Assembly: GCF_022700675.1 (NCBI RefSeq)
Contig: NZ_CP062182.1
Location: forward strand, 1,488,001 to 1,552,000
From: Acinetobacter sp. ASP199
GTDB taxonomy: Bacteria; Pseudomonadota; Gammaproteobacteria; Pseudomonadales; Moraxellaceae
Direction of reading: 5' to 3'
DNA: 64,000 nucleotides
Position numbers and translations under genes: made by a program. Under the pieces are notes generated by a model. The model was given only the letters and a program-made list of their open reading frames with translations. It did not search any database and was not told the origin of the DNA. Shown piece by piece: positions 18,414 through 26,847 of the stretch. Every line of letters starts with the position of its first letter. The stretch's first letter is position 1.

Positions 18414-20960
18414 TCAGGCTTCCACTACTGGAATACGGGTGATATCGCGTTCAGCTTCAGTTTTCGGACGGATCTGGCCGCGTACTTCAGTAAATTGAAC
18501 ATAAGGATCATTTTGCTGTTCAGCTTTGGCATTAATAAAGGTTTTGAAGCGTTTACGAACTTCAGGATCTTCGATCGCAGTACGCCATTCGTCCTGATAA
18601 GTACCCACGACATGTTCCATACGACGTTCTAATTCTGCTGCCAGCCCTAATGAGTCATTCACAACGACATCTTTCAAATACTCCAGACCACCTTCCAGGT
18701 TATCTCGCCATACCGAAGTACGTTGCAGACGGTCCGCAGTCTGGATATAGAACATGAAGAAGCGGTCGATATATTTAATTAAGGTTTGGGTATCCAGATC
18801 AGAGGCCAGCAGTTCTGCATGACGTGGTTTCATTCCACCATTACCGCAGACATACAGGTTCCAGCCTTTTTCAGTCGCGATCACACCGACGTCTTTACTT
18901 TGTGCTTCAGCACATTCACGGGTACAGCCAGAAACTGCCATTTTTAATTTGTGTGGAGAGCGTAGACCCTTGTAGCGGTTTTCCAGATAGATCGCTAGGC
19001 CTACAGAATCATCAACACCAAAACGGCACCAAGTGCTACCTACACAAGATTTCACCGTACGTAAGGATTTACCGTAAGCATGACCTGATTCAAAACCGGC
19101 ATTGATCAGTTTTTCCCAGATTTCTGGTAATTGATGGACTTGCGCACCAAACATGTCGACACGCTGACCACCCGTCAGTTTGGTATACAGACCATATTCT
19201 TTGGCAATCTGACCAATCACGATCAGTCCATCTGGTGTCACTTCACCACCTGCCATACGCGGTACCACCGAGTAAGTACCATCTTTCTGGATATTACCCA
19301 AATAGTAGTCATTGCTATCTTGCAGGCCGGCATGACTTGGTTTCAGCACAAAGTCGTTCCAGCAAGATGCCAAAATATTGGCTACTGTAGGTTTACAGAT
19401 GTCACAGCCCAGACCATGACCATGTTGCTGGATCAGATCATCAAAAGTCTTGATTTCATTAACGCGCACCAGGTGATACAGCTCTTGGCGTGAATAAGCG
19501 AAGTGTTCACAGAGATGGTTATTTACGGTAACGCCTTGACGTTGTAATTCAGATTTTAGGACTTGCGTCACCAGCGGTGCACAGCCACCACAAGCCGTTG
19601 CGGCTTTAGTGCATTTTTTCAGGGCACCAAGAGAAGTTGAACCATCGGCAATCGCAGAACAGATATCCGCTTTAGAAACGTTGTTACATGAACAGATGGT
19701 TGCGCTATCTGGCAGTAGATCTACCCCGCTGCCACCCATTTTCGCTGCTGCCTGATCAAAGCCTGGCATGATCAGACTTTCTGGATTTTCTGGAATTTCC
19801 AGACCATTCAGCATCATTTGCAGCAGGTCATTATATTCTTTGGCACAACCGACCAGTACAGCACCCAGCAGTCTGGACTTTTCAGCATTGACCACAATTT
19901 TCTTATAGATCTGTGCCGCTTCATCGGCATAGAAGTAGCTGAGTGAACCTGGTGTCATGGCATGTGCATCACCCACTGATGCAACATCAACTCCCATCAG
20001 TTTCAACTTGGTGCTCATGTCTGCGCCAGCAAATGCTGCACATTCTTCTTGCAGTACATGTTTCGCAGCAATACGTGCCATGTCATAGCCTGGCGCAACC
20101 AGACCAAAAATCTTGTTATTCCACAGCGCACATTCACCAATCGCGTAAATGTCTAGGTTCGAAGTCTGGCAATAATCATTGATCATGATCCCGCCGCGCT
20201 CACCAATCGCCAGGCCGCTTTGACGTGCCAGTTCGTCACGTGGACGGATCCCTGCAGAGAACAGGATGATGTCGGTTTCCAGTTCAGCGCCATCACCAAA
20301 CTTCATCACGTGCTTGGTATTGACACCATCTTCAATAGACGAAGTTGCTTTTTGAGTATGGACTTTTACGCCCAGATCTTCGATTTTGCTGCGTAATACT
20401 TTACCGCCCAGGTCATCAATCTGTACTGCCATCAGGCGTGGTGCGAATTCGACCACATGCGTTTCCAGATTCAGGTCACGCAACGCTTTTGCCGCTTCCA
20501 GACCCAGCAAACCACCACCAATCACGACACCGTTTTTGGCATTCAGGCTGGCTGCACGAATGGCATCCAGATCTTCAATGGTACGGTAAACAAAGCAGTT
20601 TTCACGGTCGTTGCCTGGAATTGGTGGAACAAAAGCATAGGAGCCGGTAGCTAAAACCAGTTTGTCATAAGCAATCACATCGCCATGATTAGTGGTGACT
20701 GTTTTATTAACAGTATCGATTGCAGTCGCTTTAGTGCTTAAACGCAGATCTATTCCATACGCATCTGCAAAGTCATTACGGCAAAGGGTTAAATCCTTGG
20801 CTGATTTTCCAGTGAAATATTCAGTTAAATGTACACGGTCATAAGCCAGACGCGGCTCTTCTGCCAGAATCGTGATTTCAACGTCATCACCTGCATGCTC
20901 AAGCACAGATTCAATAAATTTGTGCCCTACCATGCCATGGCCAATCATTACCAGTTTCAT
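18414..20960 (-). CDS. nirB: Assimilatory nitrite reductase large subunit NirB
   Basis: An 848-residue NADH-dependent siroheme nitrite reductase, started at the ATG with AGGAGA upstream; an open frame extends 36 codons further but lacks a site there. Domains in order: FAD (MKLVMIGHGMVGHKF), NAD (VVIGGGLLGLEAAKAL), BFD [2Fe-2S] (CSCNNVSKAD...CGGCAPLV, ~450-500), then the ferredoxin-like and siroheme/[4Fe-4S] domains with CVGSTWCRFGVDDS and SGCTRECAEAQSKD supplying the four cluster Cys. It reduces nitrite to ammonium in the cytoplasm. It sits 40 bases after the transporter gene in the same operon. Confidence 0.94.
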   Translation of the reverse strand: MKLVMIGHGMVGHKFIESVLEHAGDDVEITILAEEPRLAYDRVHLTEYFTGKSAKDLTLCRNDFADAYGIDLRLSTKATAIDTVNKTVTTNHGDVIAYDKLVLATGSYAFVPPIPGNDRENCFVYRTIEDLDAIRAASLNAKNGVVIGGGLLGLEAAKALRDLNLETHVVEFAPRLMAVQIDDLGGKVLRSKIEDLGVKVHTQKATSSIEDGVNTKHVMKFGDGAELETDIILFSAGIRPRDELARQSGLAIGERGGIMINDYCQTSNLDIYAIGECALWNNKIFGLVAPGYDMARIAAKHVLQEECAAFAGADMSTKLKLMGVDVASVGDAHAMTPGSLSYFYADEAAQIYKKIVVNAEKSRLLGAVLVGCAKEYNDLLQMMLNGLEIPENPESLIMPGFDQAAAKMGGSGVDLLPDSATICSCNNVSKADICSAIADGSTSLGALKKCTKAATACGGCAPLVTQVLKSELQRQGVTVNNHLCEHFAYSRQELYHLVRVNEIKTFDDLIQQHGHGLGCDICKPTVANILASCWNDFVLKPSHAGLQDSNDYYLGNIQKDGTYSVVPRMAGGEVTPDGLIVIGQIAKEYGLYTKLTGGQRVDMFGAQVHQLPEIWEKLINAGFESGHAYGKSLRTVKSCVGSTWCRFGVDDSVGLAIYLENRYKGLRSPHKLKMAVSGCTRECAEAQSKDVGVIATEKGWNLYVCGNGGMKPRHAELLASDLDTQTLIKYIDRFFMFYIQTADRLQRTSVWRDNLEGGLEYLKDVVVNDSLGLAAELERRMEHVVGTYQDEWRTAIEDPEVRKRFKTFINAKAEQQNDPYVQFTEVRGQIRPKTEAERDITRIPVVEA

Positions 20961-21000
20961 ATTCCTTCTCCTAAATTTTCTAAATCTTGTATCTTGTGTT

Positions 21001-22341
21001 TTAAGCCAGGTTGTTTCGTTCAAGGACAGCTTCTTCATACAGCTTTTGCTCTTTGGCTTTATGCTCAACCGAGAAGCGGATCATCAATACACAGCTTGCT
21101 GCTATCACCACCAGTCCACCCAGCACCATCAGTGTGGTCTGAATGTCCAGCATGCCTTTCAACAGGAAGCCTGCTGCAACTGCGCCGACATTACCGCCCG
21201 CACCAATAATTCCGGCAACACCACCAAGTGCATCACGATCAATAAACGGTACCAGGGCATAGGTTGCGCCACAGGCCATATGGGTAAATAGTGCAAAAAT
21301 GGTCATGGTCAGAATGGCCAACATAGCGCTGTTCATTTGCGAGAATACGACCAGAAATACCCCTTCTAGCAGGATCATCAGAAACAGTACTTTGGTGCGA
21401 CCATCTAGACCTTTGCTCAATGCCACCTTGTCTGAAATGATGCCGCCCAGTGCACGGGCAAACAGCGCCAGTAAACCGAAGATACCTGCCGCCATACCGG
21501 CTTCTTTTAGACCAAATTCAAAGTTTTCTACGTAGTACAGAGCGATGATGTTATGGATGAAGATTTCAATTCCGAAACATGCTGCATAGGCACCAAACAG
21601 AATCCAGACACGGTAGTTTTTTGCTGCATGTAGCAGAATCGCCATGCCACCTTTTTTGTCGCTACCCATGCTCATGCCTTGCGCACGTAATTCGTTAAAG
21701 TTGCCTTGTGGACAGTCTTGAGTCAGTTTCCAGTACAGGATCCCGACAATCACCATCATCACACCTGGCACAATCAGTGCAATTCTCCAACCCATCGCCT
21801 GCTCAACACCAAACATGACAAGCGCTGCCAGAAGTAAAGGCATCAAAGCCTGAGTCGCACCACCACCGGCATTACCCCAGCCTGCAGTGGTTGCATTTGC
21901 CGTACCTACAACATTGGGTGCAAACATGATGCTGGTGTGATATTGGGTAATGACGAAACTGGCACCAATGGCGCCAATCAGTAAGCGGAAAAACAGAAAG
22001 GATTCATAGCTATTCGCAGAGGCCACACCAAAGACCGGGATACTGCCGAGTACGAGTAAGGCGGTATAGGTTTTCCGTGGACCATATTTGTCACATAGCG
22101 GACCGACAATCAGTCGAACCAGAATGGTGATCGCGACTGCTGCAATATTGATATTGGCGATTTGATCTTTGGTTAAGCTGAATTCACCCGCGATCACAGG
22201 CATCAGCGGTGCACAGGCGAACCAGGCAAAGAAACAGACAAAGAATGCCAGCCAGCTCATATGGAAGGCCCGCATCGCTGCGCTGGAAAAATTGAATAGA
22301 CTTATTTTTGTTGCTTTTTGAGCATGTAAATTTGAAGACAT
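21001..22341 (-). CDS. narK: MFS nitrate/nitrite transporter
   Basis: A 446-residue major facilitator of the NarK/NasA nitrate-nitrite porter type. The nitrate signature regions are visible as GWGNAGGGATQALMPLL near residue 155 and GAGGNVGAVAAGFLLKG near residue 380, with about 12 helices. It imports nitrate for the reductases that follow. The start is set at the ATG nine bases after GGAGG; an ATG two codons upstream (22347) is also possible but very close to the site. It is the first gene of the transporter-nirB-nirD-nasA-mobA operon. Confidence 0.92.
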   Translation of the reverse strand: MSSNLHAQKATKISLFNFSSAAMRAFHMSWLAFFVCFFAWFACAPLMPVIAGEFSLTKDQIANINIAAVAITILVRLIVGPLCDKYGPRKTYTALLVLGSIPVFGVASANSYESFLFFRLLIGAIGASFVITQYHTSIMFAPNVVGTANATTAGWGNAGGGATQALMPLLLAALVMFGVEQAMGWRIALIVPGVMMVIVGILYWKLTQDCPQGNFNELRAQGMSMGSDKKGGMAILLHAAKNYRVWILFGAYAACFGIEIFIHNIIALYYVENFEFGLKEAGMAAGIFGLLALFARALGGIISDKVALSKGLDGRTKVLFLMILLEGVFLVVFSQMNSAMLAILTMTIFALFTHMACGATYALVPFIDRDALGGVAGIIGAGGNVGAVAAGFLLKGMLDIQTTLMVLGGLVVIAASCVLMIRFSVEHKAKEQKLYEEAVLERNNLA

Positions 22342-22412
22342 GACCATCTTCCTCCAGAACTGAACGTTATAACTACCCTGGCCTGGTGCTTTAACAGGTC
22401 AGAATCGAACAG

Positions 22413-22470
22413 AACGGACATCGTTGGCCGTTTAAATCTTCATGTATCGGTCGTCTTTGACTTAATACAT
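22413..22470 (-). promoter_or_regulatory. Predicted ANTAR (NasT) target hairpin pair in narK leader
   Basis: On the minus-strand leader, hairpin P1 (22442-22470) pairs ATGTAT with ATACAT and GTC with GAC around the hexaloop AAAGAC. Hairpin P2 (22413-22432) pairs AACGG with CCGTT (one internal C-U mismatch, then C-G) around the hexaloop AACGAT. Both loops have A at position 1 and G at position 4, the published ANTAR recognition pattern, and the hairpins are 9 bases apart. P1 starts about seven bases after the predicted transcript start. nasT/nasS are encoded divergently next door. I do not see a canonical U-rich terminator after P2. Confidence 0.65.
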
Positions 22471-22488
22471 TTATCTGAGTAAATATTT

Positions 22489-22504
22489 AGCAGGATCTGT
22501 GCCA
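22489..22504 (-). promoter_or_regulatory. Putative sigma-54 promoter of the nitrate assimilation operon
   Basis: Minus-strand TGGCACAGATCCTGCT has a perfect TGGCAC -24 element and GG-N10-GC spacing. Transcription would begin near 22477, giving a leader of ~130 nt that contains the predicted NasT-binding hairpins. Confidence 0.75.
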
Positions 22505-22603
22505 ATTTTATAAAAAAGATTCTTTTTACTTATTTTTTAAGTGATAAAGAGCTGATCTACCTTATTTTATAGCCATTGAATTTCCCTACGTCATGCATGA
22601 GAT

Positions 22604-22627
22604 TGCACCGTTTCAAAGCTTATGCAC
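22604..22627 (+). promoter_or_regulatory. Two TGCAC half-sites, possible NtrC binding region
   Basis: TGCACC at 22604 and TGCACG at ~22623 recur 19 bases apart between the divergent sigma-54 promoters. They match the TGCAC half of NtrC sites, but neither has a full dyad partner. Confidence 0.2.
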
Positions 22628-22677
22628 GAAAAGGAACCATAAACATGCAGCAAAGCCTGCTGTATATAGCAAATAGC

Positions 22678-22693
22678 TGGCGCAAAAATTGCA
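22678..22693 (+). promoter_or_regulatory. Putative sigma-54 promoter of nasT-nasS
   Basis: TGGCGCAAAAATTGCA matches the consensus with exact GG-N10-GC spacing and a perfect TTGCA -12 element. The predicted start near 22704 is ~40 bases before nasT. Confidence 0.7.
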
Positions 22694-22744
22694 TATAAGT
22701 GCGCTTAAGATGTAATGATCATTGGATCAAAATAAAGCTGTAAT

Positions 22745-23323
22745 ATGCCAAAACTTAAAATTGCACTCATTGATGACAATGCCGAGCGTGCTGAATTTAT
22801 TCAGAATTCTTTAACCGAGCATGATTTTATCGTCGTTGCCTGCCTGATCGTTCATGATCTGAGCATGGTGCATGTCAAGAATCTGCAAGCAGATGTCATT
22901 TTATTAAATATGGATCATCCCCATCGAGACATCATCGAAAGCTGCGTCAGCCAGTATGAATTACCTACGGTTCTTTTTACCCAGAACTCCAGCAAGGACA
23001 CCATCAAGAGTGCGATTGATGCCGGTGTGACGGCCTATATTGTCGATGGTATTGATCCTAGCAAGCTGAATAGCATCATGGAGATTTCCATTGAGCAATT
23101 TCATAAGCATAAAAAGCTGCTTAATGATCTCAAGGAAACCCAGGACAAACTGGCTGATCGCCGGGATATCGATAAAGCCAAATCCTTGCTGATTCAGCTG
23201 CATTCCATGACAGAGGAACAGGCCTTTGCCCTGCTGCGTAAAAATGCCATGAGCCACCGCATTACCCTGGGCGAAATGGCAAGACGTCTGCTGGATGCAC
23301 AGAAACTATTATCGGGTGAATAA
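22745..23323 (+). CDS. nasT: ANTAR-domain response regulator NasT
   Basis: A 192-residue protein. Residues ~1-120 form a response-regulator receiver fold (IALIDDN near the N-terminus), although the usual phospho-Asp position reads LLNMD. The C-terminal ~60 residues form an ANTAR RNA-binding domain (DIDKAKSLLIQLHSMTEEQAFALLRKNAM), which includes the signature A-K-x-L and EQAF..LR. NasT antiterminates nitrate assimilation transcripts by binding paired hexaloop hairpins; candidate hairpins lie in the divergent narK leader. NasS, encoded next, is expected to sequester NasT when nitrate is absent. Confidence 0.92.
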   Translation: MPKLKIALIDDNAERAEFIQNSLTEHDFIVVACLIVHDLSMVHVKNLQADVILLNMDHPHRDIIESCVSQYELPTVLFTQNSSKDTIKSAIDAGVTAYIVDGIDPSKLNSIMEISIEQFHKHKKLLNDLKETQDKLADRRDIDKAKSLLIQLHSMTEEQAFALLRKNAMSHRITLGEMARRLLDAQKLLSGE

Positions 23324-23333
23324 GGAGAAAAAA

Positions 23334-24338
23334 ATGTCTGAACTAGAACAGCATGAAATTAATATCGGCTTTATTCCCTTGCTCGATTGTGTCGCGATTT
23401 TATGGGCGGAAAAACAGGGCTATTTTCTAGAAGAGGGGTTAAAAGTTAATTTGATCCGTGAGGCGTCGTGGGCAAGTTTGCGCGATCGTCTGGCTTATGG
23501 CTTTTTAGATGCTGCGCATTGCCTGTCTGCCATGTTACCTGCTGCAGCACTTGGACAGGACCAACTCAAAGCCAATCTGCAAACGCCGTTAGTACTTAGT
23601 ATTAATCAAGCCTTTATCAGTCTGCGTCAGGAGCTATGCTATGCGTTGGATCTGCACCAGGATGTAGATGAAAAAACCAGCTCGCAAAAGCTGGTACAGG
23701 CACTAAAAGCAAATAAACGTGTCAATCTGGCACATGTATATAAGTATTCAATCCATCATTTCTGTTTACGTGAATGGCTGGCACTGACTGATCCGGATTT
23801 TGCTAAAAACCTGCCTATGCTGACCTCACCGCCACCTTCAATGGTAAAAGGTATCGCCCAGCATATTTTTGATGGTTTTTGTGTGGGTGAACCCTGGAAT
23901 ATTCAGGCACAGATTGAAGGTCATAGCTTTATTGTCGCTTCCAGCCAGAACGTGATTCCCAAAGTTGCAGATAAAGTTCTGGCCATGACCCAGGAATGGG
24001 CAGAACAGCATCCATGCACAGTGAAAGCGCTGGTGACTGCTGTCCAGAAAGCGCAAGCAGATTTAAAACAGCGCCCAGATCTTTCCGAAGTATGGGACAT
24101 GCTGGTAGATTATCAGATTATTCAGTTTGAATGTTCCGCCCAGCGGCATGTCTATGACTTTTACAAGATCAAGAATATTATCCGGAATTTTGTTGGGAAA
24201 AGTGCCGAACCGAAAGTCGATGATTTTATCTGGCTCCTGCAGCAGATGCAGAAATGGGAAAATCTTGATCTGTCAGTGGATGATCAGCTACAGATTGCGA
24301 AATCCTGTATTTATCAACAAGAATCTAGCACTGTTTAA
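23334..24338 (+). CDS. nasS: Nitrate sensor NasS (NrtA/CmpA-like)
   Basis: A 334-residue protein without a signal peptide, related to periplasmic nitrate-binding NrtA but cytoplasmic. It starts MSELEQHEINIGFIPLLDCVAILWAEKQGYF, and GFCVGEPWNIQA is typical of the nitrate-binding fold. In NasST systems it binds nitrate or nitrite and then releases NasT. The start chosen has AAGGAG upstream and lies 10 bases after the nasT stop; an earlier in-frame codon would overlap nasT. A strong terminator follows. Confidence 0.9.
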   Translation: MSELEQHEINIGFIPLLDCVAILWAEKQGYFLEEGLKVNLIREASWASLRDRLAYGFLDAAHCLSAMLPAAALGQDQLKANLQTPLVLSINQAFISLRQELCYALDLHQDVDEKTSSQKLVQALKANKRVNLAHVYKYSIHHFCLREWLALTDPDFAKNLPMLTSPPPSMVKGIAQHIFDGFCVGEPWNIQAQIEGHSFIVASSQNVIPKVADKVLAMTQEWAEQHPCTVKALVTAVQKAQADLKQRPDLSEVWDMLVDYQIIQFECSAQRHVYDFYKIKNIIRNFVGKSAEPKVDDFIWLLQQMQKWENLDLSVDDQLQIAKSCIYQQESSTV

Positions 24339-24356
24339 TACTTTGTATATTCCCAT

Positions 24357-24389
24357 AAAAAAGACCCGGGAAAATTCCGGGTCTTTTTT
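24357..24389. terminator. Bidirectional terminator between nasS and mtlD
   Basis: A stem AAAAAAGACCCGG / CCGGGTCTTTTTT with loop GAAAATT lies between convergent nasS and mtlD and has T-runs on both strands. Confidence 0.9.
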
Positions 24390-24403
24390 ATTTAACGTTT
24401 TAT

Positions 24404-26530
24404 TTAGCTTACTACCTGCTGTAAATCCAGTTGCATAAATTTCTGCAAGGACAATTTTCCAGCAATAATCTGATTGATGAATTGTGACATTTCATCATAC
24501 AAAGTCTCATAAAGCTGCGGCTCTAATGCCATATGTCTTAACTGAATCTGCAAATGCATCAAAAGTTCCTGCTGCTCGCATTCACCCTGTTCTAGGGCAT
24601 AGACATAACCCAGCACTGCGCCTTTTAAAACCACATCAAATGGCAAGCTATATTTAAGCAAGGTCAATAATGAACCCATAACCCGTTCATTGTGTTCCAG
24701 CTTTCTTAAGGGTTCACGTCCTACACGTGCACATGGATCCTGATAAGCATAGGCACAAGATTCAGTGAAACTTTGTGCCAGACGTTCCAGGTCTGAGGCA
24801 TGTTTTGGAATCTGGTAGCAGAGACCATGCTTCACCTGAGCTAAGGCCTGGTGCATAAATTTTCTGACTGCCTGATCTGACATGGCTACGCCAATGGTCT
24901 GATGACCACGCAGGCTGGCATACCACGCCATCATCGCATGTACACCATTCCATAAGCGGTTTTTAATCAGCTGGATATTGGCAATATCATCTACCAGAAT
25001 CATCTGGCGCATTTTAGCCAATAATGGACTGTTATTTTCCACATAGATTGGCATATCCGTTTCGGCATTAAACAGAATCAGGTCCATCGACTGCAGAATA
25101 TGACTCGGCTGGAAATTACGGCGCAGGTCTTCAATATATAAGCCCGCCTGATGTTCCTGCTCTGCATTCAGGGCTGTAGAATCATCCAGATCCACTACGG
25201 ACAGATCTTCATCCAGCTGATACTGCTTGAACATGTTGTATTTGATGCGCAGCTGACGGTACAGTTTCTGGTCGGACAGTTTGGAGACCATACGGTTGAC
25301 CACAGTGTCACAGAAGTAATGCTGATCCATAATGTGCTGCGCTGTCTGTTCATCCGTAATCTGTTTCAGACGGCTCAGAATCTGCTGCATCACCAGCTGT
25401 TTGGCCCCGATTTTATTTAGGATAATTAACAGCGTCAGCGGCTGTTCCTGCTGCTCGTAGGCCAAGTATCGCGCATATAAACCCTGTGCAATTACTTCTG
25501 CTTCAGAAACCAGCGCTTCCTCAGGGACACAGACTGCCACCAGACTGGATTCAATATACATGTTCTGCATTTGCTCCAGATCATGCGCATCAATCACACT
25601 CATATTTTCAATACGCTGGTCAAAAGAGTTCTGACCATAACGAATGCAATAGGTGCCAAACGCATTAACGGCAGACTGATAGAGTGGATTACGTGTCGAA
25701 GCAATTATTTTGCGTGGACGCGTATAGCCATCCCAGTGTGATAACACCTGAGCCAGATAACCGCCCCCAATTGCACCAAAACCATGAATCCCGACAGTCA
25801 GCTGATTGAGTGTTTGCGGAAAAGCAGTATCCAGTTCCGGCATGTCCAGAACCGGAACAAACTGGTTCAGTTCCGTCAAAAAATCTTCGACTGTTTCATA
25901 ATAATACTGGGCCTGTTCCAGCATGGACTCGTTCGGTATTTTGATATCCTTGAACAGCACCGTCATACCACCTGCATCATAGGCAGATCGCAGGCCATTT
26001 TCAGAATCTTCAAACATCAGGCATTGAGCCGGGCTTAAATTGATTTTTTCGGCTGCACTGATAAAAATTTCCGGATGAGGTTTCCCCTGCTTAATCTCAT
26101 CGCCACACACCAGTACATCAAAAAATTTATAGACATTGGCATTGATCAGATATTCTTCTGCGATCGCACGTCGACTTGAGGTCGCTACCGCCATTTTCAG
26201 GCCTGCCTTACGTAAGCGTTCCAATACCTGCAATAAACCTTTTTTAATGGGAACACCGTGATGACGTACATGTTCCAGTTCCAGTACATCGGCACGCTGG
26301 CGAATCTCGGCATAGGGCACGTCCTGTCCATAACGCTCTTTGGCCAATTGCTCTGCACTACGGGCACTGAGGCCCAAACACTGCATTAAATAATTTTCAG
26401 AAAATTCGACGCCGATCAGCTCACGTGAAGCTTGTTGCAAGGTTTGAAAGCGCAAGCGTTCCGTATCAAACATGGTTCCATCCATATCGAAAATTGCGCC
26501 GTGTACGATTTGATTTTTAAATTCCAGCAT
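24404..26530 (-). CDS. mtlD: Bifunctional mannitol-1-phosphate dehydrogenase/phosphatase
   Basis: A 708-residue fusion, started at the ATG with AGGGGAG upstream. Residues ~1-225 are a HAD phosphatase of the beta-phosphoglucomutase-like type (FDMDGTMFDTER; VATSSRR; GKPHPEIF; FEDSENGL). Residues ~240-708 are a long-chain mannitol-1-phosphate 5-dehydrogenase with Rossmann motif VGIHGFGAIGGGYLAQVL and the later KNRLWNGVHAMMAWY segment. Work on A. baylyi established that this fused enzyme reduces fructose-6-phosphate and dephosphorylates the product to mannitol, a compatible solute made under salt stress. It is divergent from the ABC permease gene. Confidence 0.93.
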   Translation of the reverse strand: MLEFKNQIVHGAIFDMDGTMFDTERLRFQTLQQASRELIGVEFSENYLMQCLGLSARSAEQLAKERYGQDVPYAEIRQRADVLELEHVRHHGVPIKKGLLQVLERLRKAGLKMAVATSSRRAIAEEYLINANVYKFFDVLVCGDEIKQGKPHPEIFISAAEKINLSPAQCLMFEDSENGLRSAYDAGGMTVLFKDIKIPNESMLEQAQYYYETVEDFLTELNQFVPVLDMPELDTAFPQTLNQLTVGIHGFGAIGGGYLAQVLSHWDGYTRPRKIIASTRNPLYQSAVNAFGTYCIRYGQNSFDQRIENMSVIDAHDLEQMQNMYIESSLVAVCVPEEALVSEAEVIAQGLYARYLAYEQQEQPLTLLIILNKIGAKQLVMQQILSRLKQITDEQTAQHIMDQHYFCDTVVNRMVSKLSDQKLYRQLRIKYNMFKQYQLDEDLSVVDLDDSTALNAEQEHQAGLYIEDLRRNFQPSHILQSMDLILFNAETDMPIYVENNSPLLAKMRQMILVDDIANIQLIKNRLWNGVHAMMAWYASLRGHQTIGVAMSDQAVRKFMHQALAQVKHGLCYQIPKHASDLERLAQSFTESCAYAYQDPCARVGREPLRKLEHNERVMGSLLTLLKYSLPFDVVLKGAVLGYVYALEQGECEQQELLMHLQIQLRHMALEPQLYETLYDEMSQFINQIIAGKLSLQKFMQLDLQQVVS

Positions 26531-26783
26531 TGCTCCCCTTTTATAATTCAATGAGTTAAGAAGTGAGCAATACCTTAAAGAAAAGCTGGATCGAATTAAA
26601 CCAATGTAAAGATATGAAATAGTTCTGGTTGTAAAATAATCAATAAAGATTGAAATACTATTATTTATGTTTCTACATGTAATCAGGATGTTAACTTAAG
26701 TAAGCCATTAACTCTGCCTATCGTTTTAAATTTTCTTTTGAAATATAAGATTATTTTAACATTTTAAATGTTTCCGCTCAGCA

Positions 26784-26799
26784 TGGCATTCATTTTGCT
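26784..26799 (+). promoter_or_regulatory. Putative sigma-54 promoter of the ABC transporter-SMR operon
   Basis: TGGCATTCATTTTGCT has exact GG-N10-GC spacing, a TTTGCT -12 and TGGCAT -24. The predicted start is near 26810, inside the NikR-like operator that follows. Confidence 0.65.
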
Positions 26800-26805
26800 T
26801 AATCA

Positions 26806-26833
26806 GTATTACGTTTTATAAAAATTGTAATAT
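26806..26833 (+). promoter_or_regulatory. NikR-like operator overlapping the transcription start of the ABC operon
   Basis: GTATTA-N16-TAATAT, one mismatch from the palindrome GTATTA-N16-TAATAC found near 48944. Half-site length and spacing equal the E. coli NikR operator GTATGA-N16-TCATAC. It overlaps the predicted sigma-54 start, which suggests repression. Confidence 0.6.
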
Positions 26834-26847
26834 TGAGGGGCAACACT

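Noticed and set aside
22640..22661. Hairpin GCAG-CTGC near 22648-22661 as a third ANTAR loop
   Set aside because: Its six-base loop lacks A at position 1 and G at position 4, and it lies upstream of the predicted narK transcript start.
24127..24438. Plus-strand open frame overlapping nasS end and terminator
   Set aside because: Different frame of nasS that reads through the strong terminator into the mtlD 3' end.
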